A stretch of DNA of 64,000 nucleotides from Sphingobium lactosutens (lineage in GTDB: Bacteria > Pseudomonadota > Alphaproteobacteria > Sphingomonadales > Sphingomonadaceae): positions 95,034 to 159,033 of the forward strand of contig NZ_QJQX01000085.1 of assembly GCF_013393185.1 (NCBI RefSeq), given 5' to 3'. Below are positions 16,788-23,857 of this stretch, in pieces. A model generated the notes under the pieces. It had not been told where the DNA came from and did no database searches. It was given only the letters and a program-made list of their open reading frames with translations. The translations under genes and the position numbers were made by a program. Each line of letters opens with the position of its first letter. Position 1 is the stretch's first letter.

Positions 16788-18215
16788 ATGAGCAAGCTGC
16801 GCGCATTTACCATGCCCAAATGGGGCATCGAGATGACCGAAGGCGTGGTCGCCGGTTGGGAAATTCAAGAAGGAGCCGCCTTTACCAAGGGTGACCTCCT
16901 GACCCTCATCGAAACCGACAAGATCACCAATGAAGTTGAGGCCGAATATGACGCGGTCGTCTGCCGCCTGATCGCCACGCCGGGCGAAACCTACCCGGTC
17001 GGCGCGCTGCTCGCCGTGTTCGGGGACAGCGAGGTGGACGCGGGGACGGTCGACAGCTTCGTTGCCAGCTTCGGCGGCCCGGGCGCGCCCGGTCCTGCGC
17101 CATCTGTCAGCGAAACGCTAGCCGCTCCCGCCTCGGCTACAGCCATCGAAGTGCCGAGCGACCCCAGCGTCATCAGCCCCAGCGCCGCCGAAAAAGCGCG
17201 GCGCGAGAGCATCGACATCTCCGCCATCGCCGGGTCGGGCCGCAATGGGCGCATCACCCTTCAGGACGTCGACCAAGCCAGCAAATCGCCCGTGGCGATG
17301 CCGTCGGGCAGCCCGGTTTCGATCGCGCCCACCACCGGCCTCGACCAGCATTTCGCCTCTCCCCTCGCCAAGCGGCTGGCGGCCAATCACGGCGTCGATC
17401 TGGGCACCATATCAGGCACTGGTCCACGCGGCCGCATCAGCAAGGCGGACGTGCTCCAGCACGTCGCGCCGTCCCCCGCGCCGCAACTCATCGAGCCGCC
17501 GCAGCCCGTCGCTCCCCCTCCCCCGCTCCCCTCGGCGGATGTGCGCGTCGTCAAGATGTCGCCCATGCGCAAGGCGATTGCGAAGCAGCTCAGCTTCTCC
17601 AAATCGACCATTCCGCATTTCTACCTGCGCAATTCGGCTTCCATCGACGCGCTGATGGCGATGCGTGAACAGGCCAAGCGCGCGACCGGCGCGGCTCCGT
17701 CGATCAACGATTATCTGGTGCGCGCCTGCGCGCTGGCCTTGAGCCGCCATCCCGACATCAACGTGCAGGTGCACGGCGATGAAATCCACCACTTCCCCCA
17801 CGCCGACATCGCCGTGGCCGTTGCGACCGACAAGGGCCTGTTGACGCCGATCGTGCAGGCGGCGGAAGCGAAGAGCGTGGCAGCCATCTCCGCCGAGGTG
17901 AAGGCGCTGGCCGAACGCGCCCGCGCAGGCAAGCTCGCCCCGCATGAATTTCAGGGCGGCAGCTTCTCCATCTCCAACCTCGGCATGTTCGGGATCGACA
18001 CGTTCGACGCCATCATCAACCCGCCGCAGGGTGCAATCCTGGCGGTCGGCGCAGCCCGCCAGGCGACCGGCGCGGCGAACCATGCGCTTCAGTTCAGCAC
18101 CCGCATTCAGCTGTCCCTGTCCTGCGATCACCGCGCCATCGACGGGGCGGTGGGAGCCAGATTCCTGGCCGATCTGACTGCGCTGATCGAAGCACCCGAA
18201 GAGTTGACGCGATAG
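16788..18215 (+). CDS. 2-oxoacid dehydrogenase E2 (dihydrolipoamide acyltransferase) with two subunit-binding domains, 475 aa
   Basis: Domains in order: an N-terminal lipoyl domain (residues 1-80, lipoyl Lys45 in ETDKI), a first peripheral subunit-binding domain (about 130-162), a second one (about 190-224), a Pro-rich linker, then the catalytic acyltransferase ending with SCDHRAIDG (near residue 450). Two subunit-binding domains are unusual; one is the norm. ATG 16788 has AAGGA 7 bases upstream; ATG 16773, overlapping the E1 beta stop, is an alternative. No E3 (lipoamide dehydrogenase) gene is nearby, so E3 must be shared from elsewhere. Confidence 0.9.
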   Translation: MSKLRAFTMPKWGIEMTEGVVAGWEIQEGAAFTKGDLLTLIETDKITNEVEAEYDAVVCRLIATPGETYPVGALLAVFGDSEVDAGTVDSFVASFGGPGAPGPAPSVSETLAAPASATAIEVPSDPSVISPSAAEKARRESIDISAIAGSGRNGRITLQDVDQASKSPVAMPSGSPVSIAPTTGLDQHFASPLAKRLAANHGVDLGTISGTGPRGRISKADVLQHVAPSPAPQLIEPPQPVAPPPPLPSADVRVVKMSPMRKAIAKQLSFSKSTIPHFYLRNSASIDALMAMREQAKRATGAAPSINDYLVRACALALSRHPDINVQVHGDEIHHFPHADIAVAVATDKGLLTPIVQAAEAKSVAAISAEVKALAERARAGKLAPHEFQGGSFSISNLGMFGIDTFDAIINPPQGAILAVGAARQATGAANHALQFSTRIQLSLSCDHRAIDGAVGARFLADLTALIEAPEELTR

Positions 18216-18325
18216 GTCGGAATATCGCGTCGGCGACTGCATTGCGCTTGTGGAATCCGCGGCGACATAGAATATTGCTGGTGAAGATGGCGCTCCCGCC
18301 CGGACGTCAGGGAAGGCGATATTTG

Positions 18326-19045
18326 ATGCATGAAGTGAAGCTGCTCGATCTGTCTGAACTGGAACCGGCAGGCATGGCGCCGGCCGACGCCGGCCTGCAA
18401 CAGCGCAAGAGTTCGGAAACCCGCGTCGCCATTTTGGACGCGGCGATCGACTGCCTCGCGGAGCTGGGTTACTCACGCACTACCAACCGCCTGATCGCGA
18501 AGCGATCCAAGGTCTCCCGCGGGGCGATGCTGCACCATTATGCGACGCGGCAGGACCTGATCGAATCTGTAATCGACTATGCTTTCTACTGCCATATGGA
18601 GGAGTTCGGCCGCGCTATCCGTGGGCTGTCCGATCAGGAGCGCACCAGCGACAATAGCGGAATCGCGCTCGACTGGGAGCTGTTCCTGTCCCGCCCGCAC
18701 AAAGCCTATATGGAACTGACGATGGCGGCCCGCACAGACGAGGAGCTGCGCACGATCTTCGTGCCGAAGGCGCAACGGCATGATCGCATCTGGTGCGACC
18801 AGCTGCTGGCGGTCTTTCCCGAATGGAGCGACGATCAGGAACTGCTCAACCGATCCCGCCGCGTGGTCACGGCGATGATGAGCGGCATGATTCTCAATCG
18901 CGACATCTGGAACGACCAGATGATGGAGCAGACATTGCTCCAGTTCCTGGCCGATATCCTCATCAAGCTGCGCGAAGGTGAGTTGCAGTTCCGGTCCGCC
19001 CCGCCGCCGAAGAAGGGCGGCGCGAAGGCCAAGCGCGCCGCCTGA
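18326..19045 (+). CDS. TetR/AcrR-family transcriptional regulator, 239 aa
   Basis: N-terminal TetR DNA-binding domain: ETRVAILDAAIDCLAELGYSRTT, then the recognition part VSRGAMLHHYATRQDLI. The rest is the helical ligand and dimer domain. The C terminus is Lys/Arg-rich. The ATG at 18326 is chosen on GGGAAGG 8-9 bases upstream; longer frames lack support. It lies 110 bases downstream of the E2 gene on the same strand. It is a candidate for binding one of the recurrent palindromes in this window, but which one cannot be decided from sequence. Confidence 0.87.
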   Translation: MHEVKLLDLSELEPAGMAPADAGLQQRKSSETRVAILDAAIDCLAELGYSRTTNRLIAKRSKVSRGAMLHHYATRQDLIESVIDYAFYCHMEEFGRAIRGLSDQERTSDNSGIALDWELFLSRPHKAYMELTMAARTDEELRTIFVPKAQRHDRIWCDQLLAVFPEWSDDQELLNRSRRVVTAMMSGMILNRDIWNDQMMEQTLLQFLADILIKLREGELQFRSAPPPKKGGAKAKRAA

Positions 19046-19057
19046 CGCGGAATGTCC

Positions 19058-19079
19058 CCCCTCCCGCATGTGGGAGGGG
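19058..19079. terminator. GC-rich hairpin between convergent genes
   Basis: CCCCTCCC / GGGAGGGG with a 6-base loop, between the TetR stop (19045) and the stop of the minus-strand Rieske gene (19093). It has no strong T-run. Confidence 0.5.
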
Positions 19080-19092
19080 AGGTCGCTTGCAG

Positions 19093-20457
19093 CTATTTCA
19101 CCGGCGCGTAGCGATCCAGCCAGCGATCGAGATTTTCGTGGAAGAAACGGACGCGCCGCTCCTGCCCCGCCAGGCATTCCCGCTGGAAGCCACGCGAATG
19201 CAGCGCCTTCTGCTGGTTCGACCAGATCGCCACATCCTGGTCGATTGTCGGCCCCATCGTATGGTCGCCGGCCTTCCCCACCTGATGCGGGGCGGGCACG
19301 TCCATGCTGACCCAGTCGCGCATCGTCGGTGAATAGTAGCTGGTCTGCCCCTCCGGGAAGAGGTTCATGTACCACATATCGAAATAACATTTTTCCGGAT
19401 CGGTCGGATGCGGACGCGCGCGCAGCCAAATGTTGCCATCGGGCTTCAGGCTGAACGACAGGTTTGGGAAAAGTGTGTAATGCCAATTATCGGTCAGCAT
19501 ATTGTCGTCATAGCGGGAGAAATCGTATCCCTTCTCCTTACCTAGCAGCCGCTTCTGCTTCTGCAAGGCTAGGCGCAGATCATGCATCCGGCCACGGAAA
19601 TCTTCCGGGTCGAGGCCCCAGAAGCGGATATGCTCACCCAGTTGCCGGATGATCTCCGGCTCCCCGCCGCGCACCGTCTGGCTGGGCGCGCCGCCCGGCA
19701 TCAGCATGCGGCAATGACCGCTCTCATACAGATCGAACTGGGAATGGAGGTAGGAAAATTCCGCGACGAACTTCAGCTGCGGATGCGCGTGGAAGACGTG
19801 GTAGGATTCATTGAAATTGTCCTGAACCAGCTTCCAGTTGAAGTCGCCCTCCACCGTCACCCAGTGGGTGCGGACCATCTGGTCCATCGGATAGGCTTCG
19901 ATCTGGTCCGCGATAGGGCTCAGGAACTCGCGCAGCGGCATGCAGGCATCGTCCATGTTGAACCAGACCATGCCGCCCCAGACATCGGACTTTATCTCGA
20001 CAAGATTCTTTTCCATGCACTTCAGGTCAGGACTGAAGTCGGCAAGGTCCGGAACAGTCTTGATCTTTCCCTGAAGGTCGAAGGACCAGGCATGATAGGG
20101 GCAGGTCAGCCGGCGGGCATTGCCCGTCTCCTCCGTCACCAGCATCATGCCGCGATGCTGGCAGACGTTGTAGAAGCAGCGGATCTTCTCATCCTGCCCG
20201 CGCACCGCCAGTATGACTTCGGGGCCGAACTCCATGGTGACATAGTCGCCGACCTTCTGGAGCTGGCGTTCCAGCGCCACCACCTGCCAGGTGTGGGTCC
20301 ACATGCCCTCCCATTCCCGTTTCCAGAATTCCCGGTCGAAATAGCGGGACGGGCTGATCGGCGCGTCACCGAGCGCGGGTTCGAGCGCCTTGGTTGCATC
20401 GATACCGATGCGGCGGGCGGGCGCTTCCTGTGTTTCGATATCACTCATGGCCATCAT
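19093..20457 (-). CDS. Rieske non-heme iron oxygenase alpha subunit, 454 aa
   Basis: Rieske ligands are CQH (C99, H101) and CPYH (C119, H122), counted from ATG 20457. The catalytic-domain motif is NWKLVQDNFNESYHVFHAH, with a second histidine pair near it. The start could be ATG 20457, 20454 or 20448; all follow a GGGG stretch after the SDR stop. It is the last gene of the minus-strand operon Rieske-SnoaL-SDR-Rieske. This protein and its operon partner at 21798 both belong to the 450-460-residue class seen with polycyclic and terpenoid substrates. The substrate is unknown and no reductase is adjacent. Confidence 0.92.
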   Translation of the reverse strand: MMAMSDIETQEAPARRIGIDATKALEPALGDAPISPSRYFDREFWKREWEGMWTHTWQVVALERQLQKVGDYVTMEFGPEVILAVRGQDEKIRCFYNVCQHRGMMLVTEETGNARRLTCPYHAWSFDLQGKIKTVPDLADFSPDLKCMEKNLVEIKSDVWGGMVWFNMDDACMPLREFLSPIADQIEAYPMDQMVRTHWVTVEGDFNWKLVQDNFNESYHVFHAHPQLKFVAEFSYLHSQFDLYESGHCRMLMPGGAPSQTVRGGEPEIIRQLGEHIRFWGLDPEDFRGRMHDLRLALQKQKRLLGKEKGYDFSRYDDNMLTDNWHYTLFPNLSFSLKPDGNIWLRARPHPTDPEKCYFDMWYMNLFPEGQTSYYSPTMRDWVSMDVPAPHQVGKAGDHTMGPTIDQDVAIWSNQQKALHSRGFQRECLAGQERRVRFFHENLDRWLDRYAPVK

Positions 20458-20464
20458 AGCCCCA

Positions 20465-21244
20465 TCAAACAAAATCGCGGGCGATTGGCAGGCGGCGCAG
20501 ATGCGCCCCGCCGCTGACGCGAATGGTGTCACCGGTCGCAATGCACTCATCGCTCGCCAGCCAAAGGGCCGCGGCGGCGACGTCGTCGGCCGTCGTCATC
20601 CTGCCGATCGGGATTTCACGCCGGAAAGCGTTCACGACCTTCTCGTCCGCGAAATAGCTCGCGGTCATCGGCGTGCTGGTCAGGCCCGGCGCGAGCGAAT
20701 TAACCCGGATGCCGCGATCGCCATATTCGACCGCGGCGACCTTCACCACCTTGTCGGCGGCCGCCTTACTGCCCGCATACGCAGCAAGGCGCGGCGTGGT
20801 CAGTTCGGCAGTCACACTGGACATGGTGATGATCGATCCACCCTGCCCCATATGTTCCGCCACTTCCTTGATGAACAAGGCCGTGCCGATGAAATGGATG
20901 CGCGCTTGGAACAGCAGCGCTTCGGCGGTCTCGTCCGCGATGGGGGCATTGCGGTTAACCCCGGCCGTGTTGATCGCGACATCGATCCCGCCCAATATTT
21001 CAGCAGCGGCGCGCGCGCCGTCGCGGATCGATACCTCATCCAGTATGTCGGTCTTCACGATGCCGGCCGCGCCGCACATGTCGGCCACTTCACGCGCACT
21101 GTCTTCCTGCGGCGATCCCAGCACGATGGTCGCGCCTTGCGACTTGAACAGCATGGCGATGGCGGACGCGATCCCACCCGGCGCACCGGCTCCCAGGATA
21201 TAAACGCGCTTGCCGTCTAGACGCTTCGATTGATCAACACTCAT
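20465..21244 (-). CDS. Short-chain dehydrogenase/reductase, 259 aa
   Basis: NAD(P)-dependent oxidoreductase. The cofactor loop is GAGAPGGIAS (a variant of TGxxxGIG). Active-site residues are Ser in ITMSSVT, and Tyr/Lys in YAGSKAA. The C terminus has the usual IRVSGGAHLR end. The start ATG overlaps the upstream SnoaL stop as ATGA (21241-21244). It is third in the Rieske-SnoaL-SDR-Rieske operon, and probably oxidises a hydroxyl introduced by the oxygenases to a ketone. Confidence 0.9.
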   Translation of the reverse strand: MSVDQSKRLDGKRVYILGAGAPGGIASAIAMLFKSQGATIVLGSPQEDSAREVADMCGAAGIVKTDILDEVSIRDGARAAAEILGGIDVAINTAGVNRNAPIADETAEALLFQARIHFIGTALFIKEVAEHMGQGGSIITMSSVTAELTTPRLAAYAGSKAAADKVVKVAAVEYGDRGIRVNSLAPGLTSTPMTASYFADEKVVNAFRREIPIGRMTTADDVAAAALWLASDECIATGDTIRVSGGAHLRRLPIARDFV

Positions 21245-21801
21245 GCCATTACCCCAATCTTACTGTTAGCTTTGTTGCCGTTGTCGAGAGACGCCACGTG
21301 GGCGTAGATCGGATCACCTTGGCCTCGCTCGCCGAACACGCGCGGGCTGCTGGGCGACCGGTCCCATGTGTCGGTCCGGTCGAAATTGGCGTTCCAGTCG
21401 TAAACGGCGTGGCGGTGGGCGATCTTCCACACCCCGTCGCGCCGTTCGAACCGGTCTAGATAGCGGCCGGCCGCGATCATCCGCACCGGCTTGCCATCCG
21501 CATCGGCCATATCGTGATTGGCCATGAAATAGGCTTCGCTGACGGCATGGTCGCCCTGCACATCGACCAGCACATTGCCGATCAGATGCTGGGTCCGCTC
21601 CATCGTGACGAGCACGCCGAGCGCCCAGTCCACGAACTCCGCCGCGCTGCCCTTGAAGCCGCCATGGTCGTCGGTCGCATCGGCATGGAACAGCGACAAC
21701 AGCAGCGGCTTGTCGCAACGGTCGAGTCCGCGCGCCAGTTTGTGAACCAGTTCCGTGCAGGCCTGCTTGGACAGTAGTGTATCGATGTCATTCCCGCTCA
21801 T
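21241..21801 (-). CDS. SnoaL-like (NTF2 fold) protein, 186 aa
   Basis: The closest relative in the window is the product at 2453-2953: LARGLDRCDKPLLLSLFH..A near the N terminus and GRYLDRFERRDGVWKIAHR..VYDWN later. Its start overlaps the Rieske stop as ATGA, and its stop overlaps the SDR start the same way, so translation of the three is chained. Probably a cyclase, dehydratase or isomerase on the oxygenated intermediate, or a small structural partner of the Rieske protein. Not decidable from sequence. Confidence 0.84.
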   Translation of the reverse strand: MSGNDIDTLLSKQACTELVHKLARGLDRCDKPLLLSLFHADATDDHGGFKGSAAEFVDWALGVLVTMERTQHLIGNVLVDVQGDHAVSEAYFMANHDMADADGKPVRMIAAGRYLDRFERRDGVWKIAHRHAVYDWNANFDRTDTWDRSPSSPRVFGERGQGDPIYAHVASLDNGNKANSKIGVMA

Positions 21802-23186
21802 GCGCCTTCGGCTCCTTCATCTCCGCCGCGCGCGAGATATTTGTCGAGCGTATGCTGAAAATGTCGGACCCGGCTTTCCTGATAATGGGCCAGCCGGACC
21901 TTCCGCGTCTTCGACGCCTTCATGCCGGTCTGGACATGGGGCAGGTTGGCCATGTCCTGCTCCAGCACCGCGCCCAGTTGGCCCAGCTCATCGGCGAAAC
22001 TGCCGCCGGGTGGGATCAGCGTCATTTCCGGCTGCGGCGCGGCTTCGCCCGGCTTCAACCGGCTCAGCAGGCGAACCTCCATCAGCGTGTGATCCTGATC
22101 GGGCCAAGGCCGCCAGCGATAGACGACCGTGGGCTGGAAACCGCCCCAGGGGGAGAAATTGGGAAAGATGTTGTAGGTCAGGGCGTCCTGCACTTCCGCA
22201 TCGCTGGCCAAGTCGAGATCGCGGCCAAAGGCTTGCGCAAACCGCTTGCGGTTATGGTCGCCCATGGATGCGCGGGCGGTCCGCCCCTCCTCCACCGTCA
22301 GCGTCATGCCCGGCTCAACCACGCGTCCATTATATTTCAGAAAATTGTCGATGATGTCCTGTTCGGTCGCCTCGCCTTCGATCTGCGGAGACAGAACGCC
22401 GAAGGGGGTGATCGCCAAATTCACATGGTCGCCCCACATCATATATTTGCTGTTGGCGTCGCCCGTGAACGGCATGATCTGCGGGTGGGTGGCCGAAACA
22501 TGATAGGCCTCCATGAACGCTTCGGCGCAGGCTTTCCAGTTAGCCGGGACGACCTTTCCGACCCAGGCGGTGGTATAAGCATCCTCATGCCGCCAGCGCG
22601 CAAAATGTTCGGGCAAGGGCGCCAGATATTCTTCAAGGCTGGGGCCGCCCGGATTTTCCTTCAGGAAGATGTAGCCGCCCCACGACCCGACCTGTGCCTC
22701 GGGCAGTTGCATGTCGGCGTCCTTCATGCCGGGGAAGTCCCAGCGGCAGGGCACATTCTTCAGGCTACCGTTCGTGTTCCAGCTGAACCCGTGATAGGGG
22801 CAGCGGAAATCCGACGCCCAGCCGCTTTCGGTGCGCAGCTTGCGGCCACGATGCAGGCAGACATTGTGGAAGGCGCGGACCGATCCGTCCTCCTGCCGCA
22901 CCACCAGAAAGGACCGCCCGACATTCTCGTAAAGCAGGTAGTCGCCCGGCTGCGGAATTTCCTCGTCGCGGGCGACGAACTGCCAAACTTCCGGCCACAT
23001 TTTCTCGCATTCGCGCGCAAAGAATTCCGGGCTCACATAGCGGTCCACCGACAGCGGCGCATCGCCCAGATCCTGCCAGGATTCACCCTTCAGAAAGGCC
23101 GGCACCTCGCGGCTGTCCCGCTCGGCCAGCTCGTCCCAAGACGGACCTGGCGGCGGCGAGGGGATATTCGTGCCTAGATCGGCCAC
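21798..23186 (-). CDS. Rieske non-heme iron oxygenase alpha subunit, 462 aa
   Basis: Rieske ligands are CLH (C110, H112) and CPYH (C129, H132). The catalytic iron region is ANWKACAEAFMEAYHVSATH. It resembles the partial protein at 1-487 around the cluster and at CRWDFP. The GTG at 23184-23186 is chosen because AGGAG lies 7 bases upstream; the open frame continues upstream through the regulatory palindrome but without a start signal. It is the first gene of the four-gene minus-strand operon and is preceded by the type A palindrome at 23236-23269. Confidence 0.92.
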   Translation of the reverse strand: MADLGTNIPSPPPGPSWDELAERDSREVPAFLKGESWQDLGDAPLSVDRYVSPEFFARECEKMWPEVWQFVARDEEIPQPGDYLLYENVGRSFLVVRQEDGSVRAFHNVCLHRGRKLRTESGWASDFRCPYHGFSWNTNGSLKNVPCRWDFPGMKDADMQLPEAQVGSWGGYIFLKENPGGPSLEEYLAPLPEHFARWRHEDAYTTAWVGKVVPANWKACAEAFMEAYHVSATHPQIMPFTGDANSKYMMWGDHVNLAITPFGVLSPQIEGEATEQDIIDNFLKYNGRVVEPGMTLTVEEGRTARASMGDHNRKRFAQAFGRDLDLASDAEVQDALTYNIFPNFSPWGGFQPTVVYRWRPWPDQDHTLMEVRLLSRLKPGEAAPQPEMTLIPPGGSFADELGQLGAVLEQDMANLPHVQTGMKASKTRKVRLAHYQESRVRHFQHTLDKYLARGGDEGAEGA

Positions 23187-23235
23187 GCTCACTCTCCTGA
23201 TATTTTTTCGACCCAATGATGATGCCATGGGTCGG

Positions 23236-23269
23236 GGAAAATTACAAGCCACGTGGACTTTTTTATTCC
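23236..23269. promoter_or_regulatory. Candidate operator, type A palindrome (CCACGTGG core)
   Basis: AAAATTACAAG, CCACGTGG, then ACTTTTTTATTCC. It lies 50-83 bases upstream of the four-gene Rieske operon. TGGACTTTTTTATTCC is identical to the site at 4428-4460. It overlaps the 3' end of the decayed EthD gene. Confidence 0.55.
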
Positions 23270-23791
23270 GTCTGCCCAGGTGAAGGGCGAGGGCGGTTCT
23301 CCGCCAGAACCGTCCAGTCCGCTTCGGGAATAATGGTCGCCAGGCCAGAAGACTGGCCGCTCCTCGACCAACATGCCATCCAGCGGTTCCCGCATCGCCC
23401 TGCGTTCCTACGCGGCGGCGAAATCGTCGAGTGAACGCCACCAACTCGTCTCGACACGGGCATGGCTGGACAGGGGCACCGTTGCTTCGGCGGAGGACCG
23501 GCGGTGGACACTGAACCGCACCGCATCGCCTGGTGAAAGCATGTCCGCGTCCTCCTGCACAAACAGCATCGCCTTCAGCAAGCTCGCGCATTCCCTCCGC
23601 GACGGCGCACCCGCGACCGGCACGAGCCCCTCGACATCAATGTCCAGCCGATGGTTTTGTACATAGCCGCGCAGCAGCCCCGAATGCGCCAGCCGCAACG
23701 CTAGCCCGCGATGAGTGGTCCGCCAATGCAGCCGAAACGCATCTAGGGACAGGTCCGGTCTGCGGACGATCTGGCCCATGACCTTCAGCAT
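23263..23791 (-). pseudogene. Decayed EthD-domain gene
   Basis: The first 60 residues match the intact EthD protein at 36116-36808 closely (LDAFRLHWRT.HRGLALRLAH, YVQNHRL.IDV). Three lesions are then visible. About 50 residues are missing between IDVEGLVPVAG and RRECASLLKA. An in-frame TAG stands at 23408-23410, followed in the same frame by MLVEERPVFW, which matches the intact MLVEERPIFW-like stretch. A one-base insertion near 23340 moves the C-terminal ADWTVLA match into another frame. The remaining open stretch is 127 codons. It is probably a non-functional relic of a duplication, although expression of the shortened N-terminal domain cannot be excluded. Confidence 0.75.
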
Positions 23792-23812
23792 GATGCAGCT
23801 CTTTAAGAAAAC

Positions 23813-23845
23813 GATGGCGCTTCCCTTTACGGCAGAAGCGCCATC
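23813..23845 (-). terminator. Intrinsic terminator of the TonB receptor gene
   Basis: A perfect 11-base stem GATGGCGCTTC / GAAGCGCCATC with an 11-base loop. On the minus strand it is followed by GTTTTCTT. It lies just downstream of the receptor stop at 23858. Confidence 0.8.
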
Positions 23846-23857
23846 GCTCGGGAGAAA

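Noticed and set aside
17412..19486. Two long minus-strand frames opposite E2 and TetR
   Set aside because: Arg/Ala-rich shadow frames; plus-strand genes have clear domains and start sites.
19582..23177. Plus-strand frames opposite the Rieske-SDR-SnoaL-Rieske operon
   Set aside because: His/Gly/Arg-rich composition typical of antisense frames of high-GC genes.
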